A DNA stretch of 64,000 bases. Source: Mactromeris polynyma (Eukaryota > Mollusca > Bivalvia > Venerida > Mactridae). Position numbers and translations under genes: made by a program. The DNA lies in assembly GCA_032209605.1 (NCBI GenBank), contig JASFXZ010000078.1, forward strand, positions 372,001-436,000. The letters are read 5' to 3'. The notes below the pieces were generated by a model, which saw nothing but the letters and a program-made list of their open reading frames with translations, was not told the origin of the DNA and did not search any database. Shown one piece after another: positions 37,180 to 49,257 of this stretch; positions within the stretch are counted from its first letter, which is position 1; each line of letters starts with the position of its first letter.

Positions 37180-37847
37180 ACATGCAAACAATATCTCTAG
37201 TCCACAGTCTGTATTTAATATATGCAGAAATAAATTATATCAAAAGATGGACGTGTATTTGTTTTATAAAACCATGTATATTTATAACTGATCATTTATT
37301 GATTGTATTGTCCTGAAATTATATTCAGTTGTAAACCTTGAGCAATAATCGTATTCTTATGACAAAGAGGCTTTCGGTGTCGGGTCCGAATGTTTTATTT
37401 AATCAACGACATTCTACGATCACACTCATTTATAGGTCAAACATTTCAAACGGTTCATTCTTTACAACTGTTAAGTGTAATCAAATGTGCGAAACAAATT
37501 GGGTTATACATTTTACTGGGAAGTTGCACACGAAGCCATACACGTGCATCAGACATATTATTCTGAAACGAATAAGTCATTATAATTATATAGCATAAAA
37601 ACAATTCATCCTCTCCAGCGCGAGGCTTTTTGTGAGATGCAATTTCCGGCTGTTGTTGAAACAATTTGCTGCGTAGAGATTCAAGTGGTATTTGTTATAT
37701 ACGGGAGCATTGCTCATGTTGTTGAAGAAAGATGATTGCTCAAGGGAACGACACTCTTGAGAGGTTGTACTATATTCATGCAACACATGCAGTTCCATGT
37801 GAAGTTGATGTAATGTTACATCACATAAACTGTAAATGATAACTAGT
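37180..37847. other. Upstream region of opine dehydrogenase 2
   Basis: Non-coding; expected to hold the promoter and a non-coding first exon. The open frames here overlap on both strands without motifs. Confidence 0.4.
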
Positions 37848-37861
37848 TACACTCTTTTGCA
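37848..37861 (+). other. Probable 5'-leader splice acceptor of opine dehydrogenase 2
   Basis: ACACTCTTTTGCAG, 28 bases before the ATG, is a good acceptor. Its position mirrors that in opine dehydrogenase 1, supporting a shared gene structure with an intron in the 5' leader and an uninterrupted CDS. Confidence 0.5.
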
Positions 37862-37889
37862 GACATTCCTAGTTGATTGAGAGAATAAT

Positions 37890-39107
37890 ATGGCGAAACC
37901 ACTCAAAGTGTGTGTGTGTGGAGGCGGAAAGAGTGCCCATGTAATGGCCGGATTGGCTGCTTCTAAACCTGATGTAGAAGTCAATGTTTTAACACTCTTC
38001 AAAGACGAGGCTAAGACATGGAGTAAGGCTATTGAAAAAGATGACATGGTTATCACATTTAAAGGCGACGATGATAAAACGTTTGAAGTTAAGGCAAAAC
38101 CTAGTGTTGTCTCCAAAGACCCAAAAGCCGTTGTTCCAGAAAGCGATATTATTATCTTTGCAGTTGCTGCAAACACTCACGAAGAATATTTGCAAGCAAT
38201 CTCAAAACATTTACATAAGAAAATTGTGATTGTTGGGCTTCCTGGACTGCCTGGATTTGAGTATCTATGCAAGAGTTATTTTGGTGAACTGTGTGATCAG
38301 ATAACTGTCATGTCATTTGAAATCTCACCATGGATTTGTGAAACTACCCAATACGGTAAAAAGGTCGAGGTCACCCGAACGGCTAAAAGCATAAAGGGTT
38401 CAATACTGAGAGGAAAAGCGATACCGAGAAAGCCGGCCCTCATGAGTCTACAGATGTTGCTCGGATTTGATCCAGCCTTACAACAAGTGAAACATTTCGC
38501 AGAGATTCTATTTACAACCTATACATTCTTCAATCCAGTCATAATATATTGTAAATGGAAGGATTGGGATGGGAAAGCTTTGGACAATGAGCCACTCTTC
38601 TACGAAGACATTGATGAAGCCACCGCTACTCTACTAGAGAATTGTAGTAAAGAGTACCAAAATGTAGCTCATGCTATTTCTGCAAAGAAACCGTCTGTTG
38701 ATTTAACTGAAATTCCGGACATTTTCAATTGGGTTGTCGAGTTCTACAAAAAGGACATAGAAAATGGAACCAGCTTGTTAAATGCCATTACAACTAACAA
38801 AGCGTACAAGGGTGTAAAGCATGCTATGACGAAAACTAGAAAAACCTTTAATCCGGACTTTCAATGTAGGTTCTTAGTCGAGGATGTTCCGAATGGAATG
38901 GTTGTTGTTCGTGGGTTGGCGGAAATTGTCGGAATAGAAACGCCGTCTTGTGACTCGGTCATTATGTGGGCACAAGAAAAGCTAAAGAAGAAGTTTTTGG
39001 TAGATGGGAAACTTACCGGTCCAGATGTAAAAGAAACGAGAGCACCGCAAAGATTTGGTTTCAGCACTGTAGACGAAATATTAAATGGACGAAAAGATGA
39101 AAGTTAA
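37890..39107 (+). CDS. Opine dehydrogenase-like protein 2, altered active site
   Basis: The 405-residue paralogue of the gene at 29.4 kb matches it along its length; key positions fall at the same residue numbers. It keeps a nucleotide loop (CGGGKSAHVMAGL, 10-22), Cys150 (SPWIC), Trp281, Arg327 and Asp332 (CRFLVEDVPNG), and the C-terminal ETRAPQRFGFST. Two residues differ. The catalytic His is Asn215 (TFFNPVIIYCKW against IIHPPILYGKW), and the Gln at 120 is Leu (LPGLPGFEY). The loop Asn is also Lys14. The frame is intact, so this is not an obvious pseudogene. It may use another substrate, be weakly active or be non-catalytic. Family membership is firm; the activity is inference. Confidence 0.9.
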   Translation: MAKPLKVCVCGGGKSAHVMAGLAASKPDVEVNVLTLFKDEAKTWSKAIEKDDMVITFKGDDDKTFEVKAKPSVVSKDPKAVVPESDIIIFAVAANTHEEYLQAISKHLHKKIVIVGLPGLPGFEYLCKSYFGELCDQITVMSFEISPWICETTQYGKKVEVTRTAKSIKGSILRGKAIPRKPALMSLQMLLGFDPALQQVKHFAEILFTTYTFFNPVIIYCKWKDWDGKALDNEPLFYEDIDEATATLLENCSKEYQNVAHAISAKKPSVDLTEIPDIFNWVVEFYKKDIENGTSLLNAITTNKAYKGVKHAMTKTRKTFNPDFQCRFLVEDVPNGMVVVRGLAEIVGIETPSCDSVIMWAQEKLKKKFLVDGKLTGPDVKETRAPQRFGFSTVDEILNGRKDES

Positions 39108-39930
39108 TCGGCAGTTCGACCAATGAACGCTGTTCATTATCATGTGTGAATTTAATGTTGTAATTGTGAGAATGTCGGATAATGTGGACCTATCAAAGAG
39201 CGATACAGCATTACATCAAGTCATCTAGCCGTCTTAAATATGTGTGAATGCATGCTATTCCAAGAATGAGCTGACTGTGTTCTACGTTTAATGTAGCCTA
39301 TGCACTATTGTGTTTGCAGACTTTCGTCAATAATAATCAGCTATGACATATATAGAAGTGAACTTTTTCGAATAATTTGACTTACTCCTATTGAACGACT
39401 TTTATCCAATTTTAGTTATTACTGAAACCTTTGTGATTATCCTTTTATCCTAACACATACTAACCCTGTTTGAGTACGCGAAAGATTATTCCGAATGTTA
39501 ATATATGTGACACAAGTACGCATACTCATTAATAAATTGTCGCTATTTTTAATTATAATATTCAGTTTTTCTCCTGGCGAAAGAAATAAGAATGTATGTC
39601 TTAGTTCAAACACATTTATTTATACAACGGTTATATCATATGTTATATCATAGTATATAACTTCATCGTTTGGCAAAAGTCCTAAAACTCGTCTGATTTG
39701 CCTGCCTATGTCAATCAAGACATTATATCATTGTTGAGTATGAACATTATTGCGCTGTGATGCTATTTACTACGGATGCCTTTCTTTGCCATTAATAACT
39801 GCGTGAAATGCTTGCTCAAAAACTTGCACAGAGTATATTTTTATCATTTCCACAACCATTTTTTATTTATAAATAAATTTTTGATTTTATACATTTCTTC
39901 AATTCCCTGTTTGTTTCTATTTTCCTTGTC
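39108..39930. other. 3' flank of opine dehydrogenase 2, intergenic
   Basis: AT-rich. An AATAAA within ATTAATAAATTG near 39529 could serve as a polyadenylation signal, about 420 bases after the stop. No gene is seen. Confidence 0.4.
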
Positions 39931-40090
39931 CATGTTGCCCACATATAATGATCTACAGTTCATGTTGCCTACATATTGTGATATACAGTCCATGTTGCCC
40001 ACATATAGTGATCTACAGTCCATGTTGCCCACATATTGTGATCTACAGTCCATGTTGTCCACATATAGTGACCTACAGTCCATGTTGCAC
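39931..40090. repeat. 30-bp tandem repeat (five copies plus part)
   Basis: Units start CATGTTGCCCACATATAGTG and continue ATCTACAGTC, beginning at 39931, 39961, 39991, 40021 and 40051, with a partial copy at 40081. The ten-codon period keeps frames open on both strands (MLPTYSDLQS), so the 160-codon frame across it is not taken as a gene. Confidence 0.95.
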
Positions 40091-40214
40091 AGTGCTCGTG
40101 TACTGACAAAACCAAGCATTTCGAGATCTGAATGCCGTTTAATTTTCTGGGAAATTAATAATTTTGTTACTATAGGGGTGGATAATAAGTTTCTGTTCGT
40201 TCCGAACTCATTTG

Positions 40215-40462
40215 TCCAGTTAGCTGAAGTACTCCAGCGCTGGGCTGCCACGTGGTAGGTTTGGGTTCGATTCCAGTGTGGGGCAGGTCATATACGTCCG
40301 TGTCGTTTGGTTATGGTCATTTGTCCTCCACCTCTGATTCAAGTGGGGGAACTTGTCAGCTGCTTGTGGACAGATAAATTAAATCTGGTTTACGAATATT
40401 TCCAGAAACAAAACTGGTTACATCAACTGACTGTCGTGTATAACTGAAAAAATGTTGAAAAT
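40215..40462 (+). mobile_element. tRNA-derived SINE, copy 2
   Basis: The head has AGTTAGCTGAAGTACTCCAG and a good B-box, GGTTCGATTCC, at about 40263. The body (ACCTCTGATTCAAGTG, CTTGTCAGCTGC, GGTTACATCAACTGAC) matches the SINE at 32013-32232 in order. Transcription would be by RNA polymerase III. Confidence 0.78.
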
Positions 40463-41252
40463 CGCGTTTATCAAGATTAAAACAAACAAAACCAATCGCA
40501 TTCGATGGAGACATAACTCGTAAATATTATGTATTGAAACAGTGCAAACTTGTCTCCCTTTACTAGTCGCACACATGAGACATAAACTTATCAATGACAT
40601 GATGATCTCTTTGATAAGACATGTGATAATCGATAACAAACTGGATTTGTCAGACTCAAACCCAGAATTTGATGCATTAATCTGATATACGTGTAGATAA
40701 CATTTCCCTTAGACTGCTTTAAAGAATGGACTGTTGTAATGAGATCATGGACAAAATCAAAACATCATAATAAGCATTAGACTGTGGCTTCCTACCCGGG
40801 TTCGTCACCATGAAGATGGTACTACCGACTGAGTTTCGAATCAAATTTGGAATCTATGGTTCCGATGTCGTGATAACGGTCGATCTTCTAAGTGTTACAT
40901 GTTGCCGCTGTATCATCTTGTTATACTCGGTGTACATCACACAAAACTAGTCTACCAATCATAGATAACTTGTACCCGTAACATTACATCGGTTTACATA
41001 TGATGTAAGTTTGCGTGTACCGATGTTATCTGTCAACATAGATACAATCACAAGGTTACGTAAAGTGTACATGAACATATGGATATGATATACAATGTAC
41101 AGTGGTAGATATATCAGTACTTATATATACCCGAGACTGAAACTGTATCACAGATACATCTGGCAATCAGTGACCTTTTCTGTCTATTTCATGATAGCGC
41201 ATTGAACTACAGAATAGAACTGAATATATATTATGACTTTTAAAAGCATATA
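40463..41252. other. Intergenic, no gene seen
   Basis: AT-rich; no supported gene or repeat. Confidence 0.45.
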
Positions 41253-41430
41253 CAGTAAAACCTCTCTTAAATACCACCTCAAAAATAAGACCACCTTAAA
41301 ATTAACAACACAATTTCCATGTCCATTTTCATTGTTTTGCTCTTTATTCAGCCTCAATATTAAGACCATCTCGACATAAAGACCAGTTTTCAAGGGTCCC
41401 GATGGTTGTCTTATTATTGAGGTTTTACTG
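41253..41430. mobile_element. Family A miniature inverted-repeat element, copy 4
   Basis: TA-CAGTAAAACCTCTCTTAAAT at the left and TTGAGGTTTTACTG-TA at the right; 178 bp. The interior has AATAAGACCACC and TTGTCTTATTATTGAGG. It forms the end of the right copy of the 600-bp repeat. Confidence 0.9.
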
Positions 41431-41885
41431 TACGTGTTATCATCACTATGTAGTATATTACTATACAATGATGTGCTTTTGGTATGGGTTAAAACATTCT
41501 CACTAACCTGATGTCTGATCCTCATCCTAATAAAGTGTCGGGCAATTAACGGCTAGGAATGGGACTTCAATTAAGACATGTCCGGTCAGCAGTCTTAATC
41601 GTGTTATAAATGATGCGTTTGTTGGTAGGATGATTATGCAGGTTGGTCAAAGCCAAAGGATTGTCAAGCATTGATGCTGTTGCTACGGTGGAATTCAATC
41701 GAGGTATCGACTTTTGAATAAGAAAACCAAGAAATGGTATTAGATAAACTTAAAAAAACGTGTTAGCCATGTGAAACACATTCTTTAACAAAATAGGGTT
41801 ATTATGTGTGGCCCCTAAATGTATTTCGTCCCTCAACCACAACATGGCATACTTTGTCACTAATACGATTCTAATACATTACCTG
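41253..41885 (-). repeat. 600-bp repeat, right inverted copy
   Basis: Reverse complement of 36105-36690. Blocks GTTAGCCATGTG, ACATTCTTTAACAAAAT, TGTGGCCCCTAAATG and GTCCCTCAACCACAACATGG are easy to recognise. It lies 2.1 kb beyond opine dehydrogenase 2. Confidence 0.8.
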
Positions 41886-44666
41886 TTAATGGTCGATATG
41901 GGAATATTTATTTTACTCTATTACTTTTAAGTTGTCTTGTACGACAATGTGTATATATTTACCGTTTACAAACATAGATATGATCACGTAATTCGTGTTT
42001 AATTAGTTTACTATGTGTGATACATGATATCATAACGTGAAACACGAATACTCAGACTACAGCTGATCAATCATTCCGATCAAACAAACATTTAATGGAA
42101 AGTGAAAATTGAAACTGAACAAATTCAACCTTTCCCACATTAATGAGTACCAGTTTTTTTGATATTGTATAAAATACAATTATATATTTGAACAACAATC
42201 AAATAAACATATTTTATGATTATATACCGAATACTGTACACATTTTGTATTGATTAATCCAAAATTATAATTATAAAGTGGTGTATTGAAGTTATGTTCA
42301 CTTCTAAGTATACGTGCAAAACGGCCAATACTTAAGATATATTCACGGATTGCCACGCTCATGAATGGTTTACAATTGCGCAACAAAGTAGAAGTCAACA
42401 GTTCGATTATATCGAATATTTACCTAATCATATGTCTGTCCCGACTTCAGATATAAAACCTCGATCAATTTTGCACAGAAAAAAGCTGCTTACTATTATT
42501 ATATCTGACACGAAAGTTAAACTAGGCGAAAGTGTGGCCTGTCAGTTAGGTGGCAGATAATACCACGACATATCATTGTAGTTTTGAGGAAGTAAGTCTG
42601 GATTTGAGAGGCAAATCTACTTAAACTTTTCAACTTGTTTCTCACTGCCAAGGCTTTGGATTAAGTGCAGTGTCTTAATATTGCGTTAATCTTACGTTAA
42701 TCAAGCGTAATTGAAGTTTAATTGAATTTACTATTTAAATAAAATAACTGCTGTAGCGTTTGTTTATAAATGATAAGTATGGATCGGTTTTCAAGTTGTA
42801 AGTATTGTTCATTTTTATTTGTTCTTAGATTTAAGATATCAAGATCAAATACGGGATTTATTTGAATACAAATGCACCATTAACGTATTTATTCTTTGTG
42901 CACCAGAATTAAATACTTTTTGTTGGCTATATAATGTTTATGAAATGCGCATTTAATGTTTAGAATTGACCATAACTTAATTCATTCAAATATAAGTAAA
43001 GAATATATGGATATGCTTACATATCACAAAAGGGTAGGTTTTCTGCACTAAGCCTACGAGTTTATGAATGCGGAACTGTTTTCTTTGAACTGTTTAAGGA
43101 CGCAACATACTCGTGAGGGGGAATTTACCTTTTAGTCAAACATAGCAGTCATATTTCATCCGTGCTTAAGATTTTTTAATGAAACTGGAACTTTTTCAGG
43201 GAATGGATAATAATTATAAAGGATTTGTTCGGAATAACAGGTGAAGATGACATCGGATTCAAAGGAAATCATAGTGAGTATTATTCAATATAACAATGTG
43301 TCACATATCTTGAATAGGATTATCGAGAGATTTAACTCAATGTGTCACATATCTTGAATAGGATTATCGAGAGTTTTAACTCGGTAGATATAGAAGTAGG
43401 AATTGTCACTATGTCTATCACATTAGACACTTACAGATAATAAAGACAGATGTGGTGACGAGAAAAAAGAAATTTGACATTTCAATAGCATTTATATGTA
43501 TGTATATGTGGAAACAGTTGTTTGTGTCTCTATGAACAACACTAATAATGGTTTGTCCCGTTGAACGGAACTTGTTGATAAAGCCATTTCAATTTCATTC
43601 TGATATTTATTGAAACACATAACACGAAAAGCTGTATAGCACAATGAGTATTAATTCATGTGTATATACATCGCAAGTACTATAACATTACAAATACGAT
43701 TTGAACACTTGAAAATGATGCAACAAGAATGGACAATTGGAGTTAATCGAAACTTAACCATTATAACTTGAACTATTTACCAACTAAACCAGAATGTATG
43801 TATCAACAGTCAAGTATGTGTAACTTAGGGATAATATTATTCTATAGTGAAGACTTAAGTATACGAACGGAAGATTTATTATCAGTTTTCATAATCAGTA
43901 TTTAAAATATAACTTAATGTAAAGTGTATCAGCAAGGTCACAATTAGAAGGTCGTACGGTCAATTATTGTTTGTATAGCTATTCAACTATAATAAAACAA
44001 ATATTGAAATGTTAATTTATTAAGAGAGTAAGCACGCTATTGTTGTCATTGGGCCTACTGTTACACAAGTTTCCATTGATCGATTCACTAATGTGTCTAG
44101 TGTAACTTCAGTCCTGTTTGTCTATGTAATCTGAATTTATAAGTTGTTAGTCAACATTCGAAAATCCATATTAACAATTTTACTAAACACACAAAACTCG
44201 TTTTTGCATAATTCAAAAAATCTATGAAACTTTTACTGTTAATGGAATTCTTCTTTGAAAGCATTGATTCCTATAGTTTTGAATATAAACGAAGTACATT
44301 TATTAAATAATTATGAGGCAATACACAGAGTCGTGATCGATTTTAGGTGAATAATTCAATTCCACTGTTGAAAGTCATTGTGGTTCTTTCATCTATATAA
44401 ACATATATCTCCATTGTTGGAAATGAAGGATAAGTTTACGGATTCATGTATAATCATATTCGGGCATTTCCGTTAAACTACGGAGCCTTTAGTAGCAGAC
44501 ATTAAACAAGTATCTTGTAACAAAACAAAGCTTTCCGTTACATGCATACACCTACTCAGTTACAATAAATATCATAAAAATCTTTTATTATCAATATATA
44601 AATCAACATAGTATATATCGTCATGTTTTTAGGGCACAGTATTCTATGTCATGTAATAGTACATAT
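41886..44666. other. Intergenic with weak splice-like signals
   Basis: No gene is supported. Around 43190-43275 a good acceptor (TTTTTCAG) is followed 75 bases later by a donor (ATAGTGAGT), with an ATG reading MTSDSKEII between them. A similar ATG-donor pair occurs near 42779. These are too short to call. Confidence 0.4.
43294..43382. repeat. 44-bp tandem duplication
   Basis: Two copies beginning CAATGTGTCACATATCTTGA at 43294 and 43338 differ by one or two bases, indicating a recent local duplication. Confidence 0.95.
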
Positions 44667-44742
44667 CGAGGGTTCAGCGCAAGACTATCCTTACTCCTAT
44701 GTATTTATATAGGAGTTAGTATAGTCTTGCACTGAACCCTCG
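44667..44742. repeat. 76-bp palindrome, copy 3
   Basis: Starts CGAGGGTTCAGCGCAAGAC and ends GCACTGAACCCTCG, with few mismatches between arms. Its right end is separated by only three bases (ATA) from a family B miniature element. Confidence 0.93.
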
Positions 44743-44745
44743 ATA

Positions 44746-44911
44746 CAGTCAGACCTCTTTCATTCGAATTCATCGGGTCCTAAATTTATTTCGAATAATA
44801 CATGGTTTCGAATAGCCCATTTCAATTCGACGTGCCTAAGAAGATACATCGGGACCTGATGTTTATTTCGGATAATATCAAGTATTCGGATAAAAGGTGG
44901 TCAAATAAACG
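44746..44911 (+). mobile_element. Family B miniature inverted-repeat element, copy 2
   Basis: TA-CAGTCAGACCTCTTTCATTC followed by GAATTCATCGGGTCC, ATTTCGAATAATACATGG and ACATCGGGACCTGATG, as in the copies at 53490 and 54976. The right inverted repeat is lost after TCAAATAAACG. Confidence 0.85.
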
Positions 44912-47453
44912 TATATATTTGATTCCCGTGTTTATGAGAAAGAAAATGTACTCGTTTCCTCTTAAATATCAATTAATTTTCTTTTGTATATATCTCTCCC
45001 TTGCATGTCATTAAATGGGTTGCTTGTTTGTAAGTGTACCATAATTAATCTGTCACAACAAACACTTAACAGATCTAATAATAATGATATCTTTATTTCA
45101 TGAATATATCACAATAAGCTACAGGTGTAACTTTTTTACAATGTAGTCTTCAAACAACAACAATGTAAGAAATCAACATATATTTACGATGCTTAAACTT
45201 ACGAATATTTATAAATGTTACTGAAAAGTTTCCGCTGTTTGTTGGAAACGAGAGGCAATAAACGATGACATCAAAATCACGCCTTCAAAGCCCCTTCATA
45301 TCACCAACTCTTTCATAGATTTTTATTTATGTACACCGTTAAATGTTTGATTATAAAATGTGCCGCATATCCTTCGGTACACGTTCCAAATTTAAGAACA
45401 AACAGTTTAAACTGATAAGTTTCATGGCTTAATTTGAACAAATGGGTTTTAAATATCGAAATCATTGTGCCAATATTTATTTACATTCAACGTCGCCCTT
45501 TGGCAAGATTTAGTAATTGTTTGCTCGAGCAACAAACAGACCTTTCACTGAAAGCATTAAGCTTTGTGCATGTTTTAATACTGTTTGAAAATAGGAAAAA
45601 AAACTATCTGGATGTGTATGTTGTGTATAATGATACTTAATTCGTCATTTGGACTTATTTGAGAACGTAAATTTCATTGACAATGCGAAGAACTGCTGTC
45701 TATTCAATTAGCAGCACTTAACTGTACAAAACACGCCCGAAATTCAACATTTTTATTATTTCTGCGAGCACTTCGAATCTTATTATTAAACTATTCGTGA
45801 ATAAATGTTAAATAATAGTCAACACTTAAAGTTTTTTATGTAGATTCAAGTAATTAATGTGTACGTACAAGCAGTCCCGTTTCTCATAAACAGATAAAAG
45901 GCGTTTTTTTCATATTTGTCAACCAAAATGTGTTAAATCAAGCGCGCTGTACATAAGTAACACACATGTCACAAGTGACACATGCATTATTGTGTAATAA
46001 TACAGAACGGTAGATTGATTATTTAAGTATTTTGTTTTGTCTAAAAAAACAGTTAATTGTTTCGTCGTTTAAGTTAAAATTGTGCATTACTGTCGTGCTG
46101 ATAGACCAAGGTTGACAAAACAACATGTGGTAAATATACGGTTACAAGTCGGACATGATATACAATGATGCGTTGAAATGGGAATGTGTGGTTTTATTTC
46201 ACAGCGACAAAATAAGTAAAACCATTTAACTATTCACTCGTCTAGTCAATGGAGCTCACTTATAATATTTAACGGTAAATTGTTAATGTAACAATTGGTT
46301 CATACCGTGGGCCACAGACTTAAGAACTTGGTCAGATAAGCAGCGATTTCAAAGAGTTATCGAAATTTATAATCAATGGTGAAATTAGTGTTTAGAACTT
46401 GCTGATAAGTTGGATATGATGTTAAGCACACTTGATCAGGTAAGATTTTGTATAAAATTATATATGATAAGTCACAGTTTAAGTATTAAATTTAGAGATA
46501 CACAATGGAGTCTAGCAAAATTGTAATACAAGAATATTTCATAAATTATCAAGTTTGTTGAAGTTCACTAACAAAATTAAAGAGAGCGTTCATGTATACA
46601 CTGAACGTATACATTTCATTGCCAGAAATCCCAAGCAAATAGCTGGCTTATTGATGAAATTGTCTCCCTTGAAAATACGCTCTCGGCGGTATCGATTTGT
46701 CAGTCCGCCTAAATTTGTGGCTATAGAAATATACAGTAAACAGTTTTTTTAGATTATCATATGTTTTGGTTATTTAAATCACATAATTTATTTACATATG
46801 AGCACAAACTGCAATCTTTCCTTTTTAAATGATATAAATTATTTATGATTGATTATTATCTTCATGCTTCCCTGTTTGATTTAAAATTGTTACTATTGCT
46901 CCTTATATCTATAACTGAAAAACACACGAAAAACTGTAATTTTATAAAATATCCCATTTTTTTAGATACATATAGTCATTACTGTATGGACTATGATAAA
47001 CAAGAAAATGAAAGGAAATAAATGTACTTAATTCTCATACATCCAGCATGAAACAAACATAACGGTTCTTCGTGTATTCGATAAAAGGCGAACTAAGAAA
47101 GACTTTCAAAGCAGTATCATAAGAACATTTATGTTACAGAATGTAACTCATTTTGTAGCAGTTTTAGGTTCATCTTTCATACAAAATCATAATTATTGTA
47201 GAGATGACTTTGTTCTTTCTGGGGAAAAGATGTTACACAGTAGTAATGAAATCATTTTCTTTTGTATTTACCAACAAAAACCGGAGTAAATTGTAGTAAC
47301 CACTTACGTAATATATAGGTTACTTCAGTCAAACTGTGAGTTACTGAAGTATGACAATAACAATTAAAGCATATATTTGCATTAAACATAGATAAAATCA
47401 ATTGGTAGTGTCTTAATGCCAATGAATTCATTTTGTTGAATTAAAACCCAACT
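44912..47453. other. Intergenic, no gene seen
   Basis: AT-rich DNA up to the tRNA array. Short open frames here have no recognisable motif. Confidence 0.5.
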
Positions 47454-47525
47454 GACTTCGTGGCGCAAGGGTAGCGCGTCTGACTCCAGATCAGAAGGTT
47501 GCGTGTTCGAATCACGTCGGGGTCA
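47454..47525 (+). tRNA. tRNA-Trp(CCA), array member 1
   Basis: 72 bases fold as a cloverleaf. The acceptor GACTTCG pairs with CGGGGTC with G-T wobbles, and the discriminator is A. The D-arm is GCGC/GCGC. The anticodon stem TCTGA/TCAGA holds loop CTCCAGA (anticodon CCA, reading UGG), and the T-loop is TTCGAAT. There is one change from the array consensus: G for C in the D-loop (GCAAGGGTA). A T-run, AAACATTTTG, follows as a likely polymerase III terminator. Its flanks are unlike those of the other copies. Confidence 0.93.
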
Positions 47526-48169
47526 AACATTTTGTGTAATATTTTTATTTAAAAACATCGGAATACTTACAAAAGAGGGTTTATTACAACTTAAAAATAT
47601 CATTATGTAACTGACCATTGTAAATATGTTCACACATAATTATCTAAAGCATAGTGAATAAATACAAAATATTGTTATGATAATATAATTCATCATTCTT
47701 ATTTTGGGTCAGAAGCGCTGCCGAAGGATTTTCGTGTCTTGTACTATTTTCATACACTGTATTCGGTCTTATAAGTTGGTCACATTCAGAGTTACATGTT
47801 CATGTATCAAGAAGTGTTGATATCTCAAATCAAAGATAAGCCAATAATTGCAAACAAAACGTCTTGTATCAAGAAATCCAATAATTTGCGTTCAGTTATA
47901 AGTTGGAATATTTTTTCCGTTATCTATCCGAATGACTCAGAAAGGCTCAATATTTACGACTGATTTTATGACTCTGTATTTAAAATTGTTTGTGAACCAT
48001 CGATTCATTAGAATCAGTTCAAGGCGGTTGTAACTTGAATACGAATGATAATGATGTATTGAAATACGTAACAGGGAGAGTAACTCAGTACCTAATATAG
48101 ACCGTAGTAAGTACGTGTTATCTTTCTTTATTTAGTCATATAGCATGAATATACCAATTGCATTTATGG

Positions 48170-48241
48170 GACTTCGTGGCGCAACGGTAGCGCGTCTGAC
48201 TCCAGATCAGAAGGTTGCGTGTTCGAATCACGTCGGGGTCA
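48170..48241 (+). tRNA. tRNA-Trp(CCA), array member 2
   Basis: Consensus sequence of the array with anticodon CCA and intact stems. The internal A-box is TGGCGCAACGG and the B-box TGTTCGAATCA. A run of six T follows (ATACTTTTTT). The 5' flank (TTTATGG) differs from the usual GTCAACT. Confidence 0.96.
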
Positions 48242-48811
48242 TACTTTTTTCTTATCATTTTCTACTCTTTTTGAACATTGAACGTGAAAGTGCAGCAAAA
48301 ATAACTTAATGTCTTATGAAGATAAATAAAAAAATGTTAAACTTGGAATAGTTTCTGCTTTTCATTGTCACAAAATAGTAACTTAAAAAACACATAAAAG
48401 GAAATGTATTCTGTCTGGAGGTCCCAGTGGCGCACTGGTAAATCAGTTAATAGTATGATCGTAATAACGTCCACTAGTCAGTTAATGAATGCAACTTATA
48501 AATTCATTGTTACAACTATATGCTTTAGAAAGATACTGATCACAATGTACTTATTATGTGAAAATACGGAAAAATGCTGATTCAGTTTGTACTGGTACGT
48601 AAACCTTTAGTTATGGAATGATTATAAAAAACAATAATAATTACCGTCATGTAAAGGAAATAACTTGGCTTAATTTTCATAAATTTCCGTCCGGCAGAAT
48701 TGCTCGCACAGTCGTGTTAAAGATAAGTAATACAGAAGATATGTTGAACACTAATACTTAAGGTTATCTCGCTTTATTGACTTATATATAAACGTCATCA
48801 TATCGTCAACT

Positions 48812-48883
48812 GACTTCGTGGCGCAACGGTAGCGCGTCTGACTCCAGATCAGAAGGTTGCGTGTTCGAATCACGTCGGGGTCA
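48812..48883 (+). tRNA. tRNA-Trp(CCA), array member 3
   Basis: Identical to the array consensus. The 5' flank is AAACGTCATCATATCGTCAACT, shared with member 8. A terminator-like AACCTTTTATT follows. Confidence 0.97.
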
Positions 48884-49257
48884 AACCTTTTATTCAAATT
48901 TATTTCATTATTTTTTTCAAGAATAAAGAAATAATGAATAACGAAACATATGAAAATTACACACTGTGACGACTATTTTTATTATTGTGACAGAATCACA
49001 CATTATCATAAATCCAATGCCTTAATTTTCAAAACTTTGACGGAAAAAAAAGAAGATAATCTTCGACAAAATTCCTTGACAGTCGAAACGCTATATAAAT
49101 ATGTGTAGAAATCAGAGACAGAAATTTAGTACAGATCTCATGAAGCCATCTAGTTGGTAACAAAATAAGGCATTTAATACAATCATTTGTATTTCAGTCG
49201 TATTACATCAGGTTACTATATCCATTAATTATTATATTAGCAATACGTAAGTCAACT

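Noticed and set aside
39776..40258. 160-codon frame upstream of the SINE
   Set aside because: Its centre is a 30-bp tandem repeat and its end runs into the SINE; the minus strand is open too.
48416..48450. Possible extra tRNA-like start (GTCCCAGTGGCGCACTGG) in type I spacers
   Set aside because: It resembles the D-arm start but no anticodon or T-arm follows; it is an ordinary shared spacer sequence.
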